A stretch of 64,000 bases of DNA from Wurfbainia villosa (lineage: Eukaryota > Streptophyta > Magnoliopsida > Zingiberales > Zingiberaceae): positions 20,137,011-20,201,010 of the forward strand of contig CM046004.1 in assembly GCA_025175895.1 (NCBI GenBank). The letters run 5' to 3'. Numbering within the stretch: the first letter of the stretch is position 1; the number at the start of each line of letters is the position of its first letter. The notes below the pieces were generated by a model. It saw only the letters and a program-made list of their open reading frames with translations, ran no database searches and was not told the DNA's origin. A program made the position numbers and the translations under genes. Below are positions 53,895 to 64,000 of the stretch, one piece after another.

Positions 53895-55726
53895 AGTTAG
53901 GTTTTTCCGAGCCGCAAAACCGCTTTGCGTTGCGGAAACCTCGGAAGCCCCCGGCCACGGATCCGTGCGAAGAAGTATTAAAACAAAACATGTATGTGCT
54001 TGTATAAAAATCCTAGATCTACCTTAGATCTAAGAGATAAGATCATTACCCTCGATGCGATGCCCTTCGCAAATCCTGCTCGTCCAAAAGTCCGCCGGAA
54101 CTCGAGAGTGTCAAGTGCACACTCCTCTATGGTATCCACACAAGCAATAGGTGGAAGAAAAACACACTTGAGTGTGCTAGCACTCCTAGGGTGTCTCGGC
54201 AAGATGAGGAAGGAGAGGGAGAGCTTGAGAGGAAAGGTTCCAAGGTTGAAGATGAAGTAATTAGAGTAACTCATCAAATGAATTCCCCTAATGAAACCCC
54301 TAAAGTGGGCCACGGAGAGGAGAGTTACATGCATGCATGTAACTCCCATGTCCTGGTCTCCTCATGAGGTGGCACCAATTGACAAAGTCAATGATGATGT
54401 GGAGCATCATCATTGGCCGCCCATGCCTAGTCATCATCATGACATGGCATTTGGTCAAGTCAAACTTGACCTTTCATCTTCCCTCTCCAGTCAAGTCAAA
54501 CTTGACCTCTAATCTCCCATGGTTGATCAAATCTAACCACTTGACTCAAGTCAATTTAATATAATGAATCTCTATTCATTAATTTAAATTGATTTGATGA
54601 ATCAAATCTCAATTAGACTCATTCAACACTTGAATCAACTTGAGTCTAACTCAATTAGTCTAATTTGGATTACTCTTAATCCAATTTGGTTCATCCCATG
54701 AACCTAATCCTCATGGTTCATCATATGAACCTAATCTCCATCTAATTGCTCTTATGTGTGTGACCCTATAGGTTCTTGTAACGTTGGCAATGTCCCTAAA
54801 CCAATTTAGGAACATAAGCAATGAGCGGTATCTAGCAACACATCATTGCTACCCAAGTTACAAGAATGTTGAGCTCCAACATCACCTTTGTGACTACTAA
54901 TTGTGACTCTCACAATATGTGACAATGTCCCTCTATCCTTGACATCTAGATTGACCAATCGAGGCATAGACCGTGTCATCCTTGGTACAATCTAAATCTT
55001 GAACTCCAAGTAGACTCACTCTAATCAAATGAGCTCAATATCTCATATTGACTCATTTGGGCATGGCCATGCACTTCGTGGTCTCACTCTATCAAGAATA
55101 TCGATGTCACCCCCGTCATATAGGAGGGATAGATCCCATCTACATCACTCACATCCCTCACATCCCTCCGCATAATTCGTTACATACCCAGTAATCGCCT
55201 TTATAGTCCACCCATTTACGGGTGACGTTTGACGAAGCCAAAGTATGCAACTCCTTATGTAGGGAACCATGGTGACTTCAGGTCTAAGGACTAATAGTCA
55301 TACTAATAGCCACATGAGAAAGTATATGACACTCATATAACGATCCATGATACTTTCTCATGGCGGGTCATTCAGTATACATTCTCCAATGCATACCCAT
55401 GTGTCAACTTGATATCTCATATCCATGACTTGTGAGATCAAGTCATCTTGTTGACCTACATGCTAGTCTCTATGCATTAACATTGTCCCTGAATGTTAAT
55501 ACTCGACTAGGAATGATTAAGAGTAGTGTTCTCTATATCATCTCATTATCGATTCAACCAATCGATTGATATAGATAAGAACCTACTACTCAAGGACATT
55601 ATTATATTTAGTTATTTGGCACCAATACAAGTAAATATAATAACCATGCCTTTATAAATAGGAATATGATACAATAAAGTCCATACAACAATCATCATAT
55701 GATTGGCTCTAGGGCTTTCACAAACA
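53895..55726 (-). repeat. 5' LTR of element E
   Basis: About 1.83 kb, aligning with the 3' LTR end to end. Differences cluster at GC words: CCGCAAAACCGCTTTGCG is shorter (53911), GTGGGCCACGG replaces GTGGCCGGCCAC (54306), GGCCGCCC replaces GGCCGGCC (54415), and CATCCCTCACATCCCTCCGC has a duplicated word (55151). Confidence 0.9.
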
Positions 55727-55731
55727 GTTAT

Positions 55732-56358
55732 GACAAATAAGGAAATAATTGTACATGCCATAATAGTATGTCATGTAATTGCATTAGATGCATATCATTA
55801 TGCCATGCGTGTCATGACATGTAGATGTATGTCATGCTATGTAGATAATAGTTATTTGCATGCAAAGAGGATGAGACATTAAAACCCTTACATAATATTA
55901 AAGCCTACACCTTCCATTAATATGGTTGGAACCAGAGTTATATTTCTTGTTTGGGTTGTTGGATTCTCTCCAAGCCCGGCTCGAACCTGAACATGTTCCA
56001 ACCATGGAATAGTTTAATATTAATATGGTAAGAGTCAGAGGTCAATCGTTAGCTTTGGTTGTTGGACTCTCTCCAAGCTGGGCTAATTGGTTGAATGCGC
56101 TCTAACTATATTAAAACTATTTCTCGATTAATGGGTTGGATTTAACCTGGAGCATCGGCTTGTTGGACTCTCTCCAAGGTTGATGTGAAGGGAGGTGAAG
56201 TTGGGTACTATGCATATGATGCATACTTGTTAATGAGTTAACAACCTGATGTATGTGTGAACATTCAATTAGTTGATAGCACATTGTGATAGTTGCATAT
56301 ATGTGATATACAATCGGTATACATGATACCTACCATTGTAGCTATGAATGGCTTGTTG
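55732..56358 (+). other. C' leader, middle part with three spaced repeats
   Basis: The word TTGTTGGACTCTCTCCAAG (one copy with T for C) is at 55956-55974, 56059-56077 and 56160-56178, in units of about 102 bp. It is the inverted counterpart of the repeats in the C leader. The segment ends with the TGTTG target copy of element F (56354-56358). Confidence 0.78.
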
Positions 56359-57574
56359 TGTTGGGAGATAGATTGGCCGGCTAGAGGGGGGTGAATAGCC
56401 CTCTTACAATGGATGTCGGAATTCTCTCGTTCGTTTGCTCGTCTACACAATCGTTAGCGCAAGCGGAAGCATAAACAATAAAGACAAAGCAATAAACGAA
56501 AATACAAATGCTAACAAAGAAGATGTAACGTGGTTCACGGCTACGCCGCTAATCCACGGTCCGATTCGTCCAAGGTGAATCACTCCTCCAAATCTATCCA
56601 CTAGATCTCTCCTTTGCACAAAGCTAGGTGGAGGTAACCTCTTTTACACAAGGATCACTCTTCTACAATAGAATAGAGATTATAACAAGTAGAAGAGTAG
56701 GGAATCGTGTATGGCACTTTGGGAGAAGTTTAGAGCTCAAGCATTAGCCTCCCAAAGTCCCACCCCCTTCCTTTTTATAGAGGAAGAGGGTTTCTTCTTG
56801 TTGACACAGATCGGTCGGTGATGCCCTCGATCGGTCGTGATCCGTGAGCCGCCAATAATAGGCCGCTTTCCACATTGGATTCCATCCAGCGATGTGGCAT
56901 CGATCGGTGATCCTACCATCGATCGTGATGCTCGATCAGTCGAGTGCTCAATGGAGTCGACTCCATTCTGCCGTGCAGATCCATCGATCATTTGTCATTC
57001 CTGGCGGTTGGCTATTTGTCGATCGATCATTGCCCGATCTGGCGATCGACGCTAAGCACTAAATCGGTATTATACCAGTCGATCGACCCATCGATTGGAA
57101 GCGATGCCATTCCTGGCGATCGGTGAGTATCGGGAAAACCCATCCGACACTTGGCCAAATGGCCAAGTTTCACCTAAGAGCTACCCCTTCCTGGGTTACA
57201 ATTGCTCACTCTCATCCCTCGGAGTCCCTCGCCTTCGAAGTTCTCTTCGTTCGCGGCCACGTCCCTCGACAGCATCAGGCGCACGACTCTGCAACGCTCC
57301 TTCGCGTCTCTTGCCTCGAAGTCTACTTCCTCCGGCTTCACTCCAAGCTTCTCGTCCGGCGGTCCCTCGGATGCTCCAAGCGCACGGCTTCCGCAAAGCA
57401 ATCCTTCACCGACTCAAGGCCCGAGTGATGAGATGTGAAACTTGCCACGGCTCCATGTGCAAATTACTAAGTCCTGCATGACTTCAACGCACATATCAAA
57501 TCAACATAACACCCTAACTTAAACCCTTTGCCATACACATCAAAACCTTATCATGGCAAGAGATTGCCCTAATA
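56359..57574 (-). repeat. 3' LTR of element F
   Basis: TGTTGGGAGATAGATTGG to GCCCTAATA, 1216 bp. The TATA word TATAAAAA lies on the minus strand at 56772-56779. In the palindrome zone (56810-57120) nearly every CAGTCGACTG is replaced by CGGTCGGTG, CGATCGTG or CGATCGG. Only single half-sites such as GATCAGTCGAGTG remain, while spacer sequence is kept. Confidence 0.9.
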
Positions 57575-57590
57575 GTCTCCCCCTTTTTGA
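57575..57590 (-). other. Polypurine tract of element F
   Basis: Minus strand AAAAAGGGGGAGAC next to the 3' LTR. Confidence 0.88.
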
Positions 57591-58885
57591 TGTGTGACAA
57601 TCCGTTTAAGTTAGGTAAAAACATTTGATAAAAATTTCTAAGGTAAGAAAGCATGTAAACATAAAACATGATATAGCAACATGCAACTCCCCCTTAATCC
57701 ATGAAACTCCCCATACAATTTAAATTTCTCCCCCTATCACTTTTTAACAATTTCTCCCTTCCCCTATCACAATTTACTTAAACATAATTATCTCTCCCCC
57801 TTTGACACCATCAAAAAGATTAACACTAAGTTAAAAACTCATAGCATCAAGTATAATAGAAGGAAGAATACCAAAAATTGCTCTAAAACTTGAATTCGGC
57901 CTCAACTAGTCTGATTTACAGGCCATCAGTCGACTGGTTCAGATACCAGTCGACTGGCACATGATTTTCAGGATTTCCTAATTTTCGGACCGAATTTCAG
58001 AAATGCTTTAAAAATTCCAAAAAATTCGAAAAATCATGAAATTTGGGGAACACATTTCTTTTAAGTATATCTATCAGTGAAAAATAGGTTTTCATGAAAA
58101 ATCATTATATTTCTACGTATTTGCCAAAAATCCAAAAGCTTTAAAAGCTACTAGGTTTTTGATCATAAGAGTATCCATTTTAACACCTAGTCTTGCTTTG
58201 AATTGTTTCAAAACATGAATACATAGATTTTAGATTAAGAAATTGTTTTGAAAACATATGAAATATCCAACCATGATCTTTGAGCAATATGTCTATGAAT
58301 TAAACATAAGTCTTCCCCATGATTGGTCTATTATTGCTATTTTGATACTTTAAATGACCATCTAAATGCCATAGGCATTAGTGGACATTTGTATCATCCT
58401 AACATCTCACTCATGCTAAGTTTTCAATCAAGGTAGCCTATGGTGAGTGTGAGATGCATCCTAGGGGGTATTTGTATATACTTAACCATTATATTCATAC
58501 AATTCTATCAAGGTTAAGTATCAACCTAACAATCCTCATGATCATAAAGGCATATATCAATTAATTCTATATTATGATCATGAAATACAAGTATTCATCA
58601 ATTAATAATCATGCATTAGGTATTATATCATGATAATAAACAAAATATCACCTAAAGCATGATTTAAGCCTATTTCTTATGATAATGTGCCAAATTTCAA
58701 AATCATAAATCATGATTGCAACCATACATAGGAATTACATTAATCATCATGATTTAAGCATTATTATCTATTTATGGGCACGTTATCATCACCCAACACT
58801 ATTCTAAAAATGTTGTCCCGCCATCCTAAGTCAACCAAAATATGATATAGGTCAATTCCATATGGTTGACTACCCTAGGGTTTTC
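57591..58885 (-). other. Non-coding region of element F in place of pol
   Basis: Homologous, inverted, to 22583-23702 of element B. No protein-coding frame supported. Two exact CAGTCGACTG words lie at 57928-57957. Confidence 0.75.
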
Positions 58886-60621
58886 CTAACCCTTAAGGAT
58901 GGATTTTGGAACCCAAAATAGATTCTTGCCTATGGGGTTCACTAGAAATTCCTTAGGAATCCATTTCCTAGCAATTACTTTCTTCTTATCTAGTCCCCTA
59001 GCAATTAGGCATTTGTAGGCCTTTTCATTTTTCTTTTCTTTAAAACCTAGGCCCTTCTTGTTGAAACTTGCCCTTTGACTCCCAATTATCATGTTCAAGG
59101 TGTTGGAGCCAATTGTGAATTTTCCTAGGGCTTTTGTTAAATAGTCTACCTTTTCCCTTAAGGCCCTATTTTCATTTATACATGCATCACTAACATCTAA
59201 TGACACATAAAGATCATGTGAGCATGCATCATTTAAGCTAGAAGAAATATTATCATTTAAGCATGCATTTTCTAGCTTATTTTCCAATGCCTTAATTTGA
59301 TTAAGCATGCTTTTATTTTTCTTTTTCATTCCAAATAAGTCCTTAGTTAAACTAGAAATTATGGAAACTATTTTCTTAGGAGAGGCATTTGTTACCATAG
59401 TTTTCATATCCTCTTCTTCTTCTTCGGATGAGGAGGATGTAGAAGCTCCCCCTTCACTTGAGCTCTCTCCTCTTGAGCTTGATCCTTCATTTTCGGAGGA
59501 AGAGCAATCCAAGTCATCAAAGGCCATCAAGGCCAAATTGGTGACAAAGGCATTCTCCTCATCCGATGATGATGAGGAGGATGAGGATGGGTCATCCCAA
59601 GTCCTTGCCTTTAGAGCTTTGGTCTTCCCCTTTTCTTTTGTCTTCTTCTCCTCTTCCTTCTTTTTCTTGCTCCCCTTTTTCTTCTTCTTTTCTTCTTTCT
59701 TTTTCTTCTCTTCCTTGCTCTTGTTTAGGAGGGGACAATTATCCCTTATGTGCCCCTCTCCTTGGCAATTGTAGCATATGACCTTCCCCCTTGGTCTTCT
59801 ATTCCTATCATTTGATTTATGAAAATGAAAACCTTTTAAAGCACGTCTTACCCTCCTTACCATATAGGCTTCTTCGGTGCTATCCATGGAGGAGGAGGAA
59901 GACGCTTCGTCATTGGAGGAGGAGGAGATCTCTATCTTCTTCTTCCCCTTATTTGCCAACAATGCTACTCCCCTTGAAGGTTGTATTTTTGGCTCTTCTT
60001 GTATTCCTTCAAGCCTAGATTCATGTAACTCCATAGTGGAGAAAAATTCATCTAGAGTACTTACCTCTAGATTCTTTGAAATGTAAAATGAGTCCACCAT
60101 TGAACTCCACTTGGATGATCGGGGGAAAGCATCTATGACCTTCATTATCATATCGCGATTGGAGAGCCTTTCTCCTACACTTGTTAGTCCAATTAAAATT
60201 TCTTTGAATCTAGAATGCAAAGAAGTTACCTTTTCTCCCTTTTCTAATTTAATATTGGATAGTTGGGAGCGGAGGAGATCTCTCCTTGCTAGCTTCGCCT
60301 CGGATGTGCCTTCATGAAGCTCAATTAGCTTCTTCCACATCTCCTTGGCACTTAGGCATTCTCCTATTCGGTTGATTTCTTGTTGGGGGAGCACATTGAA
60401 AAATGATGCTTGGCTTTTGAATTTGCAAGGTGCTCTTCCCTTTGCCTTTTGGTCCACCTAGATTTCTCTATTGGCTTCCCTTCTTCATCCCTAGGCAAAA
60501 CGAAACTGGATTCCATTGTAATCATAATATCAAAATCCGTTTCGAAAAATACCTCCATTCGCTTCTTCCACCAAGCGAATTCTCCTTCAAACTTCGGAGG
60601 ATGGATGTTGGAGCCGGCCAT
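58886..60621 (-). pseudogene. gag: gag gene of element F, one frame shift near the start
   Basis: Minus strand from the ATG at 60619-60621 (MAGSNIHPPKFEGEFAWWKK). A frame shift near 60395-60400, at an A run (GAAAAATG on the plus strand), separates the first 80 or so codons from the rest, which is open to 58886. Parts: UBN2-type body (KEMWKKLIELHEGTSEAKLA), a Ser-rich stretch, an intact zinc knuckle CYNCQGEGHIRDNC (about 59735-59780), a Lys run and Ser/Glu runs. Then a coiled-coil-like segment (NQIKALENKLENACLN), ENRALREKVDYLTKALGKF and the closing PKEFLVNPIGKNLFWVPKS. It is longer and better kept than B at the 3' end. The reverse-strand open frames at 59307-59774 and 59791-60086 are its shadows. 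Confidence 0.87.
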
Positions 60622-60668
60622 TTTGAAAGTTGCTTATTGTGGCGGTTAGTCCTCGACAAGCTTTCCTT

Positions 60669-60683
60669 GGCTCTGATACCACT
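60669..60683 (-). other. Primer binding site of element F
   Basis: Minus strand AGTGGTATCAGAGCC between the 5' LTR and the gag leader. Confidence 0.9.
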
Positions 60684-61907
60684 TGTTGGGAGATCGATTG
60701 GCCGGCTAGAGGGGGGTGAATAGCCCTCTTACGATGGATGTCGAAATTCTCTCGTTCGTTTGCTCGTCTACACAATCGTTAGCGCAAGCGGAAGCATAAA
60801 CAATAAAGACAAAGCAATAAACGAAAATACAAACGCTAACAAAGAAGATGTAACGTGGTTCATGGCTAAGCCACTAATCCACGGTCCGATTCGTCCAAGG
60901 TGAATCACTCTTCCAAATCTATCCACTAGATCTCTCCTTTGCACAAAGCTAGGTGGAGGTAACCTCTTTTACACAAGGATCACTCTTCTACAATAGAATA
61001 GAGATTAGAACAAGTAGAAGAGTAGGGAATCTTGTATGGCACTTTGGGAGAAGTTTAGAGCTCAAGCATTAGCCTCCCAAAGCCCCACCCCCTTTCTTTT
61101 TATAGAGGAAGAGGGTTTCTTCCCGTTGACACAAGATCAGTCGACTGATGCCCTCGATCAGTCGACTGATCCCGTAGTCGTTGCCCAATAACGGCCGCTT
61201 TCCACGTTGGATTCCATCCAACTGTATTGGCATCAGTTGACTGATCCTACCATCAGTCGACTGATGCTCGATCAGTCGAGTGCTCAATGGAGTCGACTCC
61301 ATTCTCGTGCGTCTGCAGTCCCGATCACCAACCGCCATTCTCGATGATCGCCATCGACATCGATCATCGCCTGGCGGTATCGCCAAGCACTAAATCGGTA
61401 TTATACGATCGATCGAACCATCGGCTTCAGGCGATCAACCGCCATTCTCGGCTGATCGGTGTGTCGGAAAACCCATCCGACACTTGGCCAAATGGCCAAG
61501 TTTCACCTAAGAGCTACCCCTTTCCGAGTTACAATCGCTCACTCTCATCCTTCGAAGTCCCTCGCCTTCGAAGTTCTCTTCGTTCGCGGCCACGTCCCTC
61601 GGCAGCATCAGGCGCACGGCTCTGCAATGCTCCTTCGCATCTCTTGCCTCGAAGTCTACTTCCTCCAGCTTCACTCCAAGCTTCTCGTCCGGCGGTCCCT
61701 CGGATGCTCTAAGCGCACGACTTCCGCAAAGCAATCCTTCACCGACTCAAGGCCCAAGTGATGAGATGTGAAACGTGCCACGACTCCATGTGCGAATTAC
61801 TAAGTCCTGCATGACTTCAACGCACATATCAAATCAACATAACACCCTAACTTAAACCCTTTGCCACACACATCAAAACCTTATCATGACAAGAGATTGC
61901 CTTAATA
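60684..61907 (-). repeat. 5' LTR of element F
   Basis: 1224 bp, TGTTGGGAGATCGATTGG to GCCTTAATA. The TATA word TATAAAA is on the minus strand at 61097-61103. Palindromes are intact at 61137-61275 but replaced by GATCGATC-type words at 61315-61460. The U5 block GCTAGAGGGGGGTGAATAG is at 60705. Confidence 0.9.
61097..61275 (-). promoter_or_regulatory. Palindrome cluster and TATA box of the F promoter
   Basis: Exact CAGTCGACTG at about 61139, 61159 and 61253, and variants such as CAGTTGACTG, lie 35-180 bases upstream of TATAAAA (61097-61103) on the element strand, the same spacing as in B and G. Confidence 0.6.
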
Positions 61908-61912
61908 TGTTG

Positions 61913-62103
61913 GACTCTCTCCAAGGTTATTCATATCTATGTTGGATATCAGCCCATTCGGAGATGGACCTACGATCTCCCGAAGTGATTTTAGGGGTTT
62001 AAAATTTGAAAAAAGAATGGGATTTTGTAAATGTATGTGGATGCATTTTAAATCATCTTTCTCATATATGCTCGATTTGTATTTCTAGGTTAATCGCTAG
62101 ATC
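61913..62103 (+). other. C' leader, last part
   Basis: Completes the fourth leader repeat (GACTCTCTCCAAGG, split by element F) and runs to gag. It matches element C 27670 to about 27862, inverted. Confidence 0.75.
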
Positions 62104-63208
62104 ATGATGTCTTTGAATTTGCGCTCTATTTTGAATTCGAATAAATTGACTGGGTCAAACTTCTTGGACTGGCTTAGAAACTTGAGAATTGTTCTCAAGG
62201 TGGAAAAGCTTGCGTATATCCTCGAAGAACCTCTTCTCACCCGTCCTAGTGATAACGCAACTCTGGACCAATTTTTGGCTTATCAGAAACATGTGAGTGA
62301 TTATGAACAAGTGACTTGCATCATGCTAGCCGCGATGGTACCCAAGCTGCAGAAGCAGCATGAGCATATGGATGCTCATACCATAGTCTTTCATCTTTAT
62401 GAGTTATTTTATGAGTAAGTGAGATTCGAAAGGTTCAAAGTCTCCAAGCTCTTCTTCACCTCTGAGATGCAAGAAGGTGCATCTATGGTACTGCTCAACA
62501 TGTTGAAGACTGTGGAGCCTTCTGTGAAGCATGAGCAAGGGATGATGCTGCTAGTTGATTCCTCTAAGAAAGGTTCTGAGAGGAAGACAAAGGAACAGCA
62601 GAAGGGAAAGAAGAAAAAGGCTAAAAAGGTATAACCAGCTCAAAAGGGCACTTGTCATCATTGTGGCAAGGAGGGCCATTGGCGAAAAAACTACAAGATT
62701 TATCTTGAGTCCATGAAGAAGAAGAAGGCATCCAATGCCCCATCTTCTTCAAATATTTTTGTTATTGATTGTCATTCTATTTCCTCAGACACTTGGGTAT
62801 TGGATACTGGGTGTGGCTCACATATATGTAATGACATACATGGGCTAAGAAATAAAAGAAGACTCATCAAGGGAGATACAAATTTACGTGTTGGGAATGG
62901 AGCAAAGGTTGCTGCACTCGCCATTGGAATGTATTTGTTGAAACTCCCTACAGGACTTGTCTAGGAACTGGACAATTGCTTTTATGTTCCTTCGTTGATA
63001 AAAAATATCATTTCTATTTCTTGTTTGAATAGAAATGAGTATCATTTAACTTTTAGTAACAATTGTTGTTACATAACTTTAAATGGTGTTCTTTATGAGA
63101 CTGAAACTTTAAGCAATGGTATTTATACGTTGGACATATCCAGCGATATTTTCAATATCGAAGCGAGCAACATGCATGCTAAAAAAGATAATCAATTAGC
63201 CTCCTATT
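62104..63208 (+). pseudogene. gag: gag-protease of C'
   Basis: Same protein as 26594-27670. N-terminus MMSLNLRSILNSNKLTGSNF. Stops at about 62416, 62632 and 62962. The zinc knuckle at 62650-62697 reads CHHCGKEGHWRKNY, the last Cys replaced by Tyr (a different loss from that in C). The protease site DTWVLDTGCGSHICND keeps the catalytic D-T-G. The internal gag part missing in C is missing here too (MQEGASM joined to VLLNMLK). It breaks off near 63208, where LTR sequence begins. Confidence 0.8.
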
Positions 63209-63433
63209 GGTGCAACAATGCCACAAGCATTTATATATTTTGATATTTGGATAATCATCTAAGTTAGGCAATATTTGTGATCTAATTGTGAACATGTTTA
63301 AGTGACAGGAAAATCCAAGTATGAAGACTTGGTAAAAGAAAAGTCCAAGTGTGATCTTGGCAAGAGAAGTCCAAGGAAAGGTCTTGGCGGCGTAAGTCCA
63401 AGCAAGGAGTCTTGGTGGCATAAAGTCCAAGCA
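63209..63433 (+). mobile_element. Start of a plus-strand LTR related to family A
   Basis: TTGGTGCAACAATGCC corresponds to the first bases of an A-type LTR read on its own strand. GTCCAAGCAAGGAGTCTTGG words, like the A-type tandem repeat, follow. It is cut at 63434 by an LTR of opposite orientation. Confidence 0.5.
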
Positions 63434-64000
63434 TGTAGGAGATCGTTGGAACGCTAGAGGGGGGTGAATAGCGCGTGCTAGTACCGATGATGGAATTCGT
63501 TCGTGATTGAGTCTATAAATTTCGTTAGTGCAGCGGAATAATGATAATAAAAGCAATAACGAAATAGACACAATCAAACACACCAATACACAAATATTTA
63601 ACATGGTTCGAAACTGAAATGATTTCTACTCCACTGATCGAGCTCTAAAGAGCTCTAGCGATGCCAATGCAATCACTAACCACAAATACTCCTTCTCGAC
63701 ACAAGCCGAAGGTAGAGAAACCTCTTACAATAATAAGAAATAGATACAAGCAATTACAACAATGAAATACAATGCAAGTAAAGAAAACTACTTTATAATT
63801 GCTCTTTGAATGCTTGATAGCTTGATTGCTTGAAAAGAACTTGGAAATCCTGATTTGCAGCAGCAAATTACCCCAAATGCCCTCAAGAACCGGTTGGTTT
63901 TTCCTCCATCACGAGCTCCTTTTATATCTTCAACCTATGCTGGAAAAAGTCGATCAGTCAACTGATCACACTGTTGCTGTGAGACAACGATATAATCCAT
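63434..64000 (-). repeat. LTR of element H (A-related), cut by the window edge
   Basis: Begins TGTAGGAGATCGTTGGAACG with the U5 block GCTAGAGGGGGGTGAATAG (63453), the hairpin GAGCTCTAAAGAGCTC (63640-63655) and a clear TATA box, TATAAAA, on the minus strand at 63920-63926. A GATCAGTCAACTGATCAC palindrome variant follows at about 63952. In family A the same place holds the weaker CTTTAAAG. The rest lies outside the window. Confidence 0.8.

Larger units (their letters stand above)
46717..55726 (-). mobile_element. Element E: decayed Copia retrotransposon
   Basis: 9.0 kb with 3' LTR 46717-48550, polypurine tract, broken pol and gag, long leader, altered primer site and 5' LTR 53895-55726. The target duplication GTTAT is at 46712-46716 and 55727-55731 and restores the C' leader. 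Proteins are close to those of C but broken by many frame shifts. Yet the LTRs are similar to each other, which is odd for such a decayed coding region and suggests the element was already defective when it inserted. Confidence 0.9.
56359..61907 (-). mobile_element. Element F: gag-only LTR retrotransposon
   Basis: 5.5 kb: 3' LTR 56359-57574, polypurine tract, non-coding region, gag 58886-60621, primer site, 5' LTR 60684-61907. The target duplication TGTTG is at 56354-56358 and 61908-61912; removal restores the fourth leader repeat of C'. It is the same family as B and G and has no pol. Confidence 0.92.
35183..63208 (+). mobile_element. Element C': second copy of the C family, split by D, E and F
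   Basis: Without its insertions it reads: LTR (35183-36212 and 45028-46245), primer site, leader (46261-46716, 55732-56358, 61913-62103), gag-protease (62104-63195). It is then cut by LTR sequence at about 63209. Orientation is opposite to C, with both 5' LTRs facing each other across the fold-back region. Each of D, E and F is bounded by its own 5 bp duplication, and each junction is continuous when compared with C. Confidence 0.85.

Noticed and set aside
57095..57481. Arg/Ser-rich open frames in LTRs of F (also 61287-61761)
   Set aside because: Same region in two LTRs of one element, many overlapping frames on both strands, no conserved protein.

Overview
The window is nuclear DNA from a flowering plant with a large, repeat-rich genome. 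The species cannot be named from the sequence. The evidence is nested LTR retrotransposons (initiator-Met tRNA type primer sites, Copia gag/pol proteins, a chromovirus-like and a Tat-like gypsy LTR), one CACTA DNA transposon, and two broken copies of plant genes: a plant formin and a chloroplast LepA/EF4 factor. I found no intact host gene, tRNA or rRNA gene, and nothing prokaryotic.

Layout. 1-844 and 17044-17303 are two halves of a gypsy-like LTR split by composite element A (850-17038, minus strand, TSD TTATG). A has three LTRs and two internal regions in tandem (LTR-int-LTR-int-LTR). Its left internal region is split by a 4155 bp CACTA transposon (6037-10191, TSD GGC) that carries five formin FH2 exons with their introns. 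17302-18767 is a truncated gag-only element (G). 18768-31036 is a decayed minus-strand Copia element (C), interrupted in its reverse transcriptase by the plus-strand gag-only element B (19635-24928, TSD TAACC). 31037-35182 is a fold-back region with inverted arms of tandem repeats around Tat-like LTR sequence holding a LepA/EF4 fragment. From 35183 a second Copia of the C family (C') runs outward on the plus strand to about 63208, so C and C' stand head to head. C' is interrupted by the nearly complete Copia element D (36213-45022, minus, TSD CAATG, in its LTR), by the decayed Copia element E (46717-55726, minus, TSD GTTAT, in its leader) and by the gag-only element F (56359-61907, minus, TSD TGTTG, also in the leader). 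63209-64000 holds two LTR pieces related to family A.

How the parts work together. C, D and E carry gag, aspartic protease, integrase, reverse transcriptase and RNase H, all broken. A, B, F and G are non-autonomous elements of the gag-only (TR-GAG-like) kind: LTRs, primer site, one gag gene with CCHC zinc knuckles, then 1-2 kb of non-coding DNA where pol should be, then the polypurine tract. They probably depended on a related autonomous Copia element outside this window. Removing each insertion at its TSD restores continuous flanking sequence, so the order of events can be read: C and C' are oldest, and B, D, E and F are later.

Most noteworthy structures: (1) arrays of the palindrome CAGTCGACTG just upstream of the TATA box in the LTRs of all gag-only families; (2) about ten consecutive inverted repeats in 240 bp (53535-53774) in the leader of element E; (3) formin exons inside the CACTA element and a LepA fragment inside an LTR-like region; (4) the head-to-head C/C' inverted repeat; (5) the three-LTR tandem element; (6) patchy loss of GC-rich palindromes in single LTR copies, which may be a consensus artefact of the assembly.
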